This document shows positions 51,657 through 60,200 of a stretch of 64,000 bases of DNA, in pieces (positions within the stretch are counted from its first letter, which is position 1; the number at the start of each line of letters is the position of its first letter). Under the pieces are notes generated by a model. It was not told the origin of the DNA, made no database searches, and saw only the letters and a program-made list of their open reading frames with translations. The translations under genes were made by a program, and so were the position numbers. Source of the DNA: JAEZAA01 sp964514485. GTDB lineage: Bacteria > Pseudomonadota > Gammaproteobacteria > Pseudomonadales > Oleiphilaceae. The stretch covers positions 1-64,000 of the forward strand of contig CAZEWG010000012.1 of assembly GCA_964514485.1 (NCBI GenBank), given 5' to 3'.

Positions 51657-52322
51657 ATGGCTCGTGACTATCCCCGGCATCGATCCCCTAAACATCGGCC
51701 AATCCCCCCTCATTCCTTTGATGAGCACAACCCGGAGTCTTCCGATTGGCAGGAAGATCTGGAGCAACGCCTGGAGCAGGAGCGCAGCCGGATGCGTCAT
51801 GCCCACTCCGATATTTACACCGACAACAACATCACCGGGCTGAATCAAGACGATCACCCCTACGCCCCAACCTACCACCGCGACTATTCAACAGAAGGCT
51901 ACGTCCGGGACCATCCCCTGGAGTATGATCCCAACCGCGGTCGGGGCCAGGCCTACCGGCACGACTATGGCCGCGAGCAATATGGTCGCCAAGCCTATCG
52001 TGACACCTACCGCTCCGGAACTGGCTACCCCTCGTCCGGCCCCAATTACCGGGGACGAGGCCCCAAAGGCTACCAGCGCTCCGACCAATATCTGCTGGCG
52101 GATGTCTGTGAACGCTTAAGTGACGACCCCAGAATAGATGCCAGCGACATCGAGGTAAGCGTGAGCGAGGGCGAGATCACCCTGTCTGGCACTGTCGATA
52201 GCCGTGCCAGCAAACGAATGGCCGAACATGTGGCGGAATCCTGCGGCGGCGTCAAGGATGTTCACAACCAACTGCGTATTGCCCCAGCGGATGAAAGTGA
52301 GTCCGCTCAAATCAACATGTAG
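51657..52322 (+). CDS. BON-domain protein with disordered N-terminus
   Basis: A 221-residue protein. The first ~140 residues are low in hydrophobics and rich in Arg, Tyr, Asp, His and Pro, with repeated R-D-Y/H-D-Y-G-R-like motifs; likely disordered. Residues about 145-215 form a BON domain (S-D-I-E-V-S-V-S-E-G-E-I-T-L-S-G-T-V-D-S-R, then V-H-N-Q-L-R-I). BON domains bind phospholipid or envelope components and occur in stress proteins such as OsmY. There is no signal peptide, so this one would be cytoplasmic. AAGGAGGAAGAC precedes the ATG at 51657. Confidence 0.8.
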   Translation: MARDYPRHRSPKHRPIPPHSFDEHNPESSDWQEDLEQRLEQERSRMRHAHSDIYTDNNITGLNQDDHPYAPTYHRDYSTEGYVRDHPLEYDPNRGRGQAYRHDYGREQYGRQAYRDTYRSGTGYPSSGPNYRGRGPKGYQRSDQYLLADVCERLSDDPRIDASDIEVSVSEGEITLSGTVDSRASKRMAEHVAESCGGVKDVHNQLRIAPADESESAQINM

Positions 52323-52333
52323 AGCTGAATAAG

Positions 52334-52359
52334 TTACAGACCTACTGTAAAGATTACAG
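52334..52359 (+). promoter_or_regulatory. Three alternating TTACAG half-sites
   Basis: TTACAG (52334-52339), CTGTAA (52345-52350) and TTACAG (52354-52359) alternate in orientation with spacers of five and three bases, making two overlapping palindromes that share the middle half-site. They lie between the BON gene and the alcohol dehydrogenase operon, 165-190 bases before its start. The arrangement suggests a cooperative repressor or activator site for that operon. The regulator is unknown. Confidence 0.45.
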
Positions 52360-52523
52360 GGCTGCGGAGTCGGCCACTCACAATGACAGCGGATTCCTGT
52401 TAGAGTCTGGACGGCCGAACTCGAAACATGGAACAAAGCCTGGTTGCCCGTGAACGGCCCGGTTTTGCAGTTTGAAGTACCGTACGAAGCACCTCCAGTA
52501 GAACAATAATGAGGAACGTACCG

Positions 52524-53687
52524 ATGCAACCCTTCCTATTCAATACCACCCACAGCATTCTTCAGGAGCCTGGCGGTGTCCGCCGCTTGGGCTCCCTGTG
52601 CCAGGAGCGGGGCGCCCGTCGCGTCCTGATCGTGACCGATGCCGGCATCCATCGCCTGGGCTTACTCAACAATGCCCTCGACAGCCTCAGTCAGGCGGGG
52701 GTTGCCACGGAAATCTTTCAGGGCGTCGAGGCCGACCCGTCTGATCGTACCGTCTTACGCGCTGCGGAAATGGCCAAGGGAGATCAGACCGACCTGGTAA
52801 TTGGCTTCGGTGGCGGCAGCTCCATGGATGTGGCCAAGCTGGTGGCCTTGCTTGCCTCCCCTACCTGTCGTCAATCCCTCAACCAGATTTACGGCGTGGA
52901 CCAGGCCCGCGGTCAGCGCCTGCCGTTGATCCTGGTTCCCACGACGGCGGGGACCGGCTCCGAGGTCACCCCCATTGCCATCGTCACCACGGGTGAGACC
53001 ACCAAGGCCGGCGTGGTCTCGCCGGTGCTGCTGCCAGATCTCGCCCTGTTGGATGCGGAGCTGACCTTGGGCTTGCCGCCCCATGTCACCGCAGCCACCG
53101 GCATTGATGCCATGGTGCACGCCATTGAGGCTTACACCAGCAAGCTGAAGAAAAACCCCGTGTCGGACATGCTGGCCAAAGAGGCCCTGAGATTACTCAG
53201 CGGCAATATTCTCAAGGCGGTACAACATGGCGAAGACCTGGAAGCCCGTTCCAATATGCTGCTGGGCGCCACCCTGGCTGGTCAGGCATTTGCCAATGCT
53301 CCCGTTGCCGCGGTCCATGCCCTGGCCTATCCATTGGGCGGACATTTTCATATTCCCCACGGCCTGAGCAACTCCCTGGTGCTGCCCCATGTGCTGGAGT
53401 TCAATGGGGAAATGGCGGCCCCGCTCTATGGGGAACTGGCCCCCATCATCCTGGGAGAGCGCTGCACCGAGACCTCCGACCAGGGCAAAACCCGACAGTT
53501 GATTCAAGGCCTGCAGGAGCTGATCGCCGCGCTGGATTTGCCCAGTCGTTTACGGGATCTGGATATTCCCGAAGACAGTCTGGACACCCTGGCCCAAGAC
53601 GCCATGCTGCAACAGCGCCTGCTGGTGAACAACCCCCGAGCCGTCTCCGAACAGGATGCCCTGGCCATCTACCAGGCCGCCTATTGA
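52524..53687 (+). CDS. Iron-containing alcohol dehydrogenase
   Basis: A 387-residue group III, metal-dependent alcohol dehydrogenase, interconverting an alcohol and aldehyde with NAD(P). The nucleotide loop G-G-G-S-S-M-D is at 96-102. Metal ligands are seen in G-I-D-A-M-V-H-A-I-E and in the histidine-rich V-H-A-L-A-Y-P-L-G-G-H-F-H-I-P-H-G. Two in-frame ATGs exist (52509 and 52524); the second has GAGGAA at better spacing. It starts a three-gene operon with a thioesterase and an aldehyde dehydrogenase, so the alcohol is probably oxidised to an acid, with CoA-ester handling alongside. Confidence 0.9.
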   Translation: MQPFLFNTTHSILQEPGGVRRLGSLCQERGARRVLIVTDAGIHRLGLLNNALDSLSQAGVATEIFQGVEADPSDRTVLRAAEMAKGDQTDLVIGFGGGSSMDVAKLVALLASPTCRQSLNQIYGVDQARGQRLPLILVPTTAGTGSEVTPIAIVTTGETTKAGVVSPVLLPDLALLDAELTLGLPPHVTAATGIDAMVHAIEAYTSKLKKNPVSDMLAKEALRLLSGNILKAVQHGEDLEARSNMLLGATLAGQAFANAPVAAVHALAYPLGGHFHIPHGLSNSLVLPHVLEFNGEMAAPLYGELAPIILGERCTETSDQGKTRQLIQGLQELIAALDLPSRLRDLDIPEDSLDTLAQDAMLQQRLLVNNPRAVSEQDALAIYQAAY

Positions 53688-53713
53688 GCCATGATCGAAT
53701 CACGAGTGGAACA

Positions 53714-54160
53714 ATGACTGAACAAACTATCCCCACCCGGCAGGACTACTTCGTTTTCCAGCCGATCACCACCCGCTGGATGGACAATGATCTCTACGGC
53801 CACGTCAATAACGTCACCTATTACTCCTACTTCGACACCGCGGTTAATCGCTACCTGATTGAAGAAGGCGGCCTGGACATCCACCGGGCACCCGTGGTTG
53901 GTTTTGTCGTGGATTCCCGCTGCAGCTACCGCAAACCCATTGCTTATCCTGACGCGATTGAAGCTGCCCTGCGGGTGGACCGGCTGGGCAATAGCTCTGT
54001 TCAATACGGAATCGGAATTTTTCGTGAGGGCGAACCCCACGCCTGTGCACACGGTTATTTCGTGCATGTATTCGTCGACCGGGCAAGCAACCAGCCCACT
54101 CCCATACCCGCCTCCATTCGTAGCGCGCTGGAACGGATCCGCGTCACGCCCAGCGCCTGA
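53714..54160 (+). CDS. Hot-dog fold acyl-CoA thioesterase
   Basis: A 148-residue 4HBT-family thioesterase. The catalytic stretch is T-R-W-M-D-N-D-L-Y-G-H-V-N-N (20-33), with D26 as the expected catalytic acid and H30-V-N-N typical of YbgC/FadM-like enzymes. It hydrolyses an acyl-CoA; chain length cannot be read from sequence. It lies 26 bases after the alcohol dehydrogenase gene and 17 before the aldehyde dehydrogenase gene, all on one strand. The frame is open from 53684, but the ATG at 53714 gives the usual N-terminus. Confidence 0.87.
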   Translation: MTEQTIPTRQDYFVFQPITTRWMDNDLYGHVNNVTYYSYFDTAVNRYLIEEGGLDIHRAPVVGFVVDSRCSYRKPIAYPDAIEAALRVDRLGNSSVQYGIGIFREGEPHACAHGYFVHVFVDRASNQPTPIPASIRSALERIRVTPSA

Positions 54161-54177
54161 AGACAGGAGTTGAAGCC

Positions 54178-55608
54178 ATGCTCAACAAGCAATACCCCTA
54201 CTATCTGGCCAACAAGCCCGTATTCGCCAATCAGGATCTGCCCGTCTACGACAAGTACAGCGGCGAACTGGCCACGCGCGTCGCCCTGGCCGCCCCCCAA
54301 ACCCTGGATCAGGCCATCGAAGCGGCCTGTGCTGCCACGGCCCCGATGCGTAAATTACCGGCCTATCACCGCCAGGCCATTCTGGAACATTGTGTCGCCC
54401 GGTTCCGGGAGCGGCAGGATGAGCTTGCGGAAGCGCTCTGCATTGAAGCCGGCAAGCCCATCAACGATGCCAAGGGCGAGGTTGGACGACTGATCGACAC
54501 CTTTAAAATTGCCGCCGAGGAAACTACGCGCCTCTATGGGGAGACCATCCCCCTGGACATCAGCGCCCGATCCGCCCATTACAGAGGCATGACCAAGCGG
54601 GTTCCCATCGGTCCCTGCGCCTTTATCAGCCCGTTCAATTTCCCTTTAAACCTGGCGGCCCACAAAGTGGGGCCCGCCATTGCCGTGGGCACCCCGTTCA
54701 TCCTCAAGCCTGCCAGCCTAACCCCCATTGGCGCCTTGATCATTGGCGAGGTGCTGGCGGAAACCGACTTGCCGGAAGGCGCCTTTTCCATCCTGCCCTG
54801 TCGCCGGGACAGCGCGGATCTACTCACCGAAGACGACCGGATCAAATTGCTCAGTTTTACCGGCTCCCCGGAAGTAGGCTGGGAGCTCAAAACCCGGGCC
54901 GGCAAGAAGCCGGTGATTCTGGAGCTTGGTGGCAACGCCGCCTGTGTCGTGGACCAGGACTGGGACCTGGACGATGCCGTCAAGCGCATCATCACCGGAG
55001 CCTTTTACCAGTCAGGGCAAAGTTGCATCAGTGTGCAGCGGATTTTTGCCCACGAGGCAATCTACGCCCGGCTGCGCGACCAGCTGGTGGAGGCCACTCG
55101 TGCGCTGAAAAGCGGTGATCCCAAAGATCCCGATACCTTTATCGGCCCCATGATCAGTGAAAATGAGGCCCAGCGCCTGCATGGCTGGATTCAGGATGCC
55201 GTCCAGGCGGGCGCCAAACTACTCTGTGGCGGCAATCGCCAGGGAGCCATTCTCGAAGCGACCTTGCTGGAAAATGTGGACCCTGACCAGGAAGTCTGTA
55301 AAACCGAAGCTTTTGGCCCCGTGGCGGTGTTGGCGAGCTTTAATGATTTCGAGGCCGTGCTGAAAGAAGTGAATAACAGCCGCTACGGCCTGCAGGCCGG
55401 CATCTTCACTCGCGATCTGTACAAGGCCCAACAAGCCTGGGACGAGCTGGAGGTGGGCGGCGTCATCATCGGCGACGTGCCATCCTGGCGGGTGGATCAT
55501 ATGCCCTATGGCGGCGTGAAAGACAGTGGATTAGGACGGGAGGGTATCCGCTGGGCCATGCGGGATATGACCGAGGAACGACTGCTGGTGATTCGGACTC
55601 CCAGCTAA
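54178..55608 (+). CDS. NAD(P)-dependent aldehyde dehydrogenase
   Basis: A 476-residue aldehyde dehydrogenase. Catalytic residues are C283 in S-G-Q-S-C-I-S and E249 in L-E-L-G-G-N. F-T-G-S-P-E-V-G and S-P-F-N-F-P-L-N-L-A are also intact, and P-Y-G-G-V-K-D-S-G-L-G-R-E-G lies near the C-terminus. It resembles the group including lactaldehyde and phosphonoacetaldehyde dehydrogenases, but substrate is not assignable. GACAGGAG precedes the ATG. Third gene of the alcohol dehydrogenase operon, which would take an alcohol through its aldehyde to the acid. Confidence 0.9.
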   Translation: MLNKQYPYYLANKPVFANQDLPVYDKYSGELATRVALAAPQTLDQAIEAACAATAPMRKLPAYHRQAILEHCVARFRERQDELAEALCIEAGKPINDAKGEVGRLIDTFKIAAEETTRLYGETIPLDISARSAHYRGMTKRVPIGPCAFISPFNFPLNLAAHKVGPAIAVGTPFILKPASLTPIGALIIGEVLAETDLPEGAFSILPCRRDSADLLTEDDRIKLLSFTGSPEVGWELKTRAGKKPVILELGGNAACVVDQDWDLDDAVKRIITGAFYQSGQSCISVQRIFAHEAIYARLRDQLVEATRALKSGDPKDPDTFIGPMISENEAQRLHGWIQDAVQAGAKLLCGGNRQGAILEATLLENVDPDQEVCKTEAFGPVAVLASFNDFEAVLKEVNNSRYGLQAGIFTRDLYKAQQAWDELEVGGVIIGDVPSWRVDHMPYGGVKDSGLGREGIRWAMRDMTEERLLVIRTPS

Positions 55609-55618
55609 CTCGCGTAAG

Positions 55619-55659
55619 CCGAGCGGTGACTTCCCCCAACGGCGAAGGCAACCGCTCGG
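55619..55659 (+). terminator. Terminator-like hairpin after the ALDH operon
   Basis: CCGAGCGGT (55619-55627) pairs with ACCGCTCGG (55651-55659) over nine base pairs, with a possible inner CTTC/GAAG pairing, followed by GTTCAATTT. It begins ten bases after the aldehyde dehydrogenase stop. Confidence 0.55.
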
Positions 55660-55758
55660 GTTCAATTTAGTGACCGGGTTCATTGATAAAACAACGGCAC
55701 CGCCTACCCTGAAGAGTATTCACCACCTTTCCAACCTCTACATGGACGAGACGAATCA

Positions 55759-56262
55759 ATGACAAAGACTCCCAGGAAGAACTTCTTTACCTACCTGCAG
55801 GCCCTGGCCCTACTACTCGCCACCTCACTACCGAGCCTGCAGCAGGCGGCAGCCGCCGAACCCGCCGAACTCAAAACTGCCAAACCCTATATCCTGGAAA
55901 TTCGCTACGGCAGCTTTGACGCAGGTTCCGCGCGAACCTTCACCGCCGTGCCCACCGAATTCCTGGAACAGGCCGAGTCCCTCCGGATCGGAGTCAACGT
56001 ACCGGAAAGCGGCTTTGCCGCCGCTGGCCCCCTGAGCTTCGCCTTCAATCTCAGCCCCCATGAGAGCCTCGATGCCTATCTCCTCGAGTATGCCGGCGAG
56101 TTCCTGAAAACCGATGGCGGAATGACCATGCGAAGCACCATACAGATCACCCCCTCGGAGTGGATTTTCCTGGGCAGTACCATGGATATGACCGTGATAA
56201 ACGGCCAATCCGTCCACCAAAACCTCATGTTTGCGCTACGCCTGATTCCGAGTGTGCCCTAA
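55759..56262 (+). CDS. Predicted periplasmic protein, unknown
   Basis: A 167-residue protein with a Sec signal peptide (basic start, hydrophobic 11-25, A-A-A-A-E cleavage near 33). The mature part of about 134 residues is predicted mostly beta and contains no cysteine. Repeated P-x-E-S/E-F and S-F-A-F-N-L-S-P segments are seen, but I recognise no family. It is alone between the aldehyde dehydrogenase operon and the cold-shock gene on the same strand. Confidence 0.65.
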   Translation: MTKTPRKNFFTYLQALALLLATSLPSLQQAAAAEPAELKTAKPYILEIRYGSFDAGSARTFTAVPTEFLEQAESLRIGVNVPESGFAAAGPLSFAFNLSPHESLDAYLLEYAGEFLKTDGGMTMRSTIQITPSEWIFLGSTMDMTVINGQSVHQNLMFALRLIPSVP

Positions 56263-56315
56263 GGCACACTCTGCTCCACGCGGCCTGTATTTATACCTAT
56301 CCCGCAAAATAACGC

Positions 56316-56343
56316 TGGCATTCCCGCCTCAACCCGGTATAGT
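56316..56343 (+). promoter_or_regulatory. Putative promoter of the cold-shock gene
   Basis: TGGCAT (56316-56321), 16 bases, then TATAGT (56338-56343). Transcription would start near 56350, giving a leader of about 155 bases, as expected for cold-shock genes whose leader RNA stabilises the message in the cold. Confidence 0.4.
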
Positions 56344-56504
56344 GGCTCTGGTTAGATTAATTCAGTGATAGTCAAGCTAAATCCACAAGACGTTCCTCGA
56401 TTTGCTGTCCGTAGTGCCTCGTCCTGTTTTTGATTAAGTCCTATCTGTATTTTTCTAGTTGTGCCCTACAGGGCTTTGTCATTTTTTGCTAAACAGGATT
56501 CGAT

Positions 56505-56714
56505 ATGTCTAATTCTTCTACTGGCACCGTTAAGTTCTTCAACGAAACCAAAGGCTTTGGCTTCATCACCCAAGACTCTGGTCCCGACGTCTTTGTTCAT
56601 TACAGCGCTATCTCTGGTGGTGGCTTCAAAACCCTGGTCGAAGGCCAGCGTGTAGAGTTCACCTACTCCCAAGGTAAAAAAGGCCCGCAAGCCGACAGCG
56701 TTTCCCCGCTGTAA
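56505..56714 (+). CDS. CspA-family cold-shock protein
   Basis: A 69-residue single cold-shock domain that binds single-stranded RNA and DNA. The RNA-binding motifs RNP1 (K-G-F-G-F-I, residues 17-22) and RNP2 (V-F-V-H-Y, 31-35) are intact, with the aromatic residues needed for stacking. It resembles the CspD/CspA-like proteins of Pseudomonas and relatives. A leader of about 155 bases and a strong terminator at 56871 frame the transcript. The leader suggests regulation at RNA level. Confidence 0.94.
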   Translation: MSNSSTGTVKFFNETKGFGFITQDSGPDVFVHYSAISGGGFKTLVEGQRVEFTYSQGKKGPQADSVSPL

Positions 56715-56870
56715 TTAGCCCTTCTGCAACGGTACGAAAAATTTCTGGCTAAAACCCTGCTGCCAACCGACGATGTATCACTGATAACATCAACATTGGC
56801 CTAAGGTTTAACGCTGAAATCTTTTCTCCGGCAGGATAGCAGGAAGGCTCTCAAAGGCTTTCCAGCTCAT

Positions 56871-56904
56871 AAAATAACCGCGACTTGTTCGCGGTTATTT
56901 TTTC
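56871..56904 (+). terminator. Strong intrinsic terminator after csp
   Basis: AAAATAACCGCG (56871-56882) pairs perfectly with CGCGGTTATTTT (56890-56901) around a seven-base loop, continuing into a T run. It lies 156 bases after the cold-shock stop, so the message has an unusually long 3' tail. The A run on the 5' side may let it also work for the convergent DUF2835 gene. Confidence 0.85.
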
Positions 56905-56976
56905 CTCTCAGTTTTTTCCAGACAATACTGGTCTGTCTCCACACCTTCCCGGCATTCTTCACTCGGCAATTTTCAC

Positions 56977-57198
56977 TTAGCCTAACCGGCGTACACCTGA
57001 GAACTTATGGTTGGCGTCGAACTGGATTTCAAAGGTGCCCTGAATCCCCTCGTGGGTCAGAAACTGACGCAGGATCATGGCAGGAAACTGAATGGTGCGC
57101 CCATCGCGACTGCGGGCATGAACGGTTCGTGCGGATCCTTGATAAAGGCGCACATACTCGTCGGCGGGAATATAGAGATCCAGGATAATACTCTGCAT
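56977..57198 (-). CDS. DUF2835-family protein
   Basis: A 73-residue protein of DUF2835, a family of unknown function in gammaproteobacteria. Conserved features: I-I-L-D-L-Y-I-P-A-D-E-Y-V-R-L-Y-Q-G, then R-D-G-R-T-I-Q-F-P-A-M-I-L-R-Q-F and the closing G-I-Q-G-T-F-E-I-Q-F-D-x-N-H-K-F. The ATG at 57198 gives the family length; the frame stays open 21 codons further without a ribosome site. It lies 88 bases after gdhB on the same strand. Confidence 0.85.
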   Translation of the reverse strand: MQSIILDLYIPADEYVRLYQGSARTVHARSRDGRTIQFPAMILRQFLTHEGIQGTFEIQFDANHKFSGVRRLG

Positions 57199-57286
57199 AG
57201 CGACATTATTCCGGCTCTGGGGCAATCTGCCAAGGGCAGTTAGTGGGGAGCGGAGCACCAAGGCCCCGCTCCCGCACTACACCGGG

Positions 57287-60200
57287 TTAGATAGCGTCTT
57301 CGGATGTTCCGCTATGCCTGGTGCTCTGGGCAAGGTCCAAGAGCTCGCGCAAGGCGACTGAGAACATGGCGATTTCGGGCGATTTGGTGGCTTTCAATTC
57401 CGCCAGCATGCCATTCCAACGCTGAATCAGCTCCTGCTGGCTTTGCGCCCAGCTCTCAATCCGCTCCGTCACGCTGGTTTCAGAGTCGGCCTGCTGCAGA
57501 ATACCCACAGTCAAGGCCCGCTGTTGCCAGTCCAGATCTTCCTTGAAGGTATCCCTGGCCAGGGACTGCCAATGGGTGGCAGGACGCAGACAGGCGATCT
57601 GCTGTGCAAACCACTGCAGTTCCAGGCGCTCGCCCACCGCAAAGAACAGATCCGCCACTTCCTGCAGCGCCACGCCGGTCTGCTGATGGGCATCCACGAT
57701 ACCCAGCGCGGAATACAGGTAAGGCGCGGAGGCGATCACCTTGGCCAGCTCCTCCGGCACGCCCTGTTCTTCCAGGTAGTGGTGGTGGCGGGTCCAGTGC
57801 TCCAGTTGGCTGCCCCGCAGCAAGGTCTGCCAATGGCCACTGACCTCACGGACACCTTCGGCGAACTTGGCAATATTCTCCGCCAGATCCAGTCGGCTCC
57901 GCTGGTTGCGCAGTACCCAACGGCATCCACGCCCGATCACCCGGGTCAGCTCATTCATCATCCGGAGCTGAACCTCACTCTTCACCTGGGAATCCAGGGC
58001 CTCAATGGCCGTCCAGTATTTTTCCAGATCAAAAATGTCGCGCACCACAATATAAGCCCGGGCGATGGCCGCCACACTGGCTCCAGTGGATTGAACCAGA
58101 TTGTGCACAAAGGTGATGCCCATCTGGTTAACCATATTGTTGGCCACCTGCATGGCAACCAGCTCACGACGCAGACGGTGGCCCAGCAGCTGAGTCTCAT
58201 ACTGCTCACGTAACCGGGGCGGGAAGGCCGCCAGCAACTCACGGGCAATATAGTCATCATCGCCCAGGCCGCCTTCGATCAGCGCCTCTTTAACTCCTGC
58301 TTTTACGTATGACAGCAGGATTGCCAGTTCAGGCCGGGTCAGTCCCTGGTTGCGGGACTTACGCTCCAGAATGACATCGTCATCAGGAATAAACTCCAGG
58401 GCCCGGTTGAGCTTGCCGGATGCTTCCAGTTCATTGATCAGACGACGGTATTCCTCAATCCGCAAACCCGCCTGGGATTCAGCAATACTCAGGGCCTGGG
58501 TCTGACGATAGTTGTTCTTCAAGACCAGATCGGCCACTTCATCGGTCATGTCCGCCAGCAACTGGTTGCGTTGCTTCTCGGTCAGGTCTCCCTGCGCCAC
58601 GATCTGGGTGAGCATGATCTTGATGTTCACTTCGTGGTCGGAGCAGTCCACCCCACCGGCGTTGTCGATAAAGTCGGTGTTGAGTCTGCCACCGGTCAGG
58701 GCGTACTCGATACGGCCACGTTGGGTCATCCCCAGGTTACCGCCCTCACCGACCACCCGACAGCGCAGGTCCCGTCCATTCACGCGAACCGCATCATTGG
58801 CCTTGTCGCCCACGTCCACGTTGTTCTCTTCGGAGGACTTGACGTAGGTACCGATACCGCCGTTCCAGATCAGGTCCACTGGCGCTTTCAGCAATGCGGC
58901 AATCAGTTCGTTGGGAGACAACTGATCCGCGGTAATCCCCAGCCGCTCCTTCATTTGCGGAGTGATGGCAATGGATTTCTGGGAGCGCAGGAAGATGCCA
59001 CCGCCTTCTGAAATGAGGCTGGCATCATAATCCGTCCAGGACGAGCGGGGTAACTTGAACAGCCGCTCGCGCTCACGGAAGCTCAGCTCCGCGTTCGGAT
59101 TGGGGTCGACAAAGATATGCATGTGGTTAAAGGCGCCCACCAGTTGGATATGGCGGGAACGCAGCATACCGTTACCGAAGACGTCACCGGCCATATCACC
59201 GATACCGACCACTGTGAAATTCTCGGAGCGGGTGTCAATCCCCATCTCACGGAAATGGCGCTCTACCGAGACCCAGGCGCCCCGGGCGGTAATGCCCATC
59301 TTCTTGTGGTCATAACCGTTACTGCCGCCGGAGGCAAACGCGTCTCCCAGCCAGAAGCCGTACTCGGCGGCCAGGGCGTTGGCGATATCGGAGAAGGTTG
59401 CCGTTCCCTTGTCGGCGGCAACAACCAGATAAGGGTCATCGGAGTCATGACGCACCACTCGAGCCGGCGGTACGACAGTCTCGCCGTCCAGGTTGTCGGT
59501 CACGTCCAGCAGGCCCCGAATGAACATCTGATAACAGGCCACACCTTCCTTGAGCCAGGCTTCCCGATCACCTTCAGGTAGAACCTTGGCCACAAAGCCG
59601 CCTTTGGCACCAGCGGGCACAATCACCGAGTTCTTCACTTGCTGGGCCTTGACCAGTCCCAGCACCTCGGTGCGGTAATCTTCCAGACGATCTGACCAGC
59701 GCAACCCGCCCCGGGCAACCTTGCCACCCCGCAGGTGGATGCCTTCCACCCGTGGTGAATAAACAAAGATCTCATACTCGGGCAACGGCAGCGGCATCTC
59801 CGAAATATCCGCCGGACGGAACTTGAAGGAGATATAAGACTTGGGCGTCTCGCCACCTTGATAGAAGTTGGTGCGCAGCGTGGCGCAGATCAACTCCACA
59901 TAACGGCGGATGATCCGGTCCTCGCTGATGTTATCGACCTGCTCAAGGCCGGCGGTAATCTGCGCGCGCAGTTGGTCCTGCTGCTCCAGGCGCTGTTCCA
60001 GCGTCAGGGAAAGATCCGGGTCGAAACGGGTTTCGAACAACTGCAGCAGCAAGCGGGCCAAATCTGTTTGCGCCGCCAGTGTGCCAGCAATAAAGTCCTG
60101 GCTATGGCTGATGCGAATCTGGTGCATATAGCGCGCATAAGCCCGCAACAGAACAATCTGACGCCAGTTCAGGCCAGCCATCAGCACCAGGCGGTTAAAG

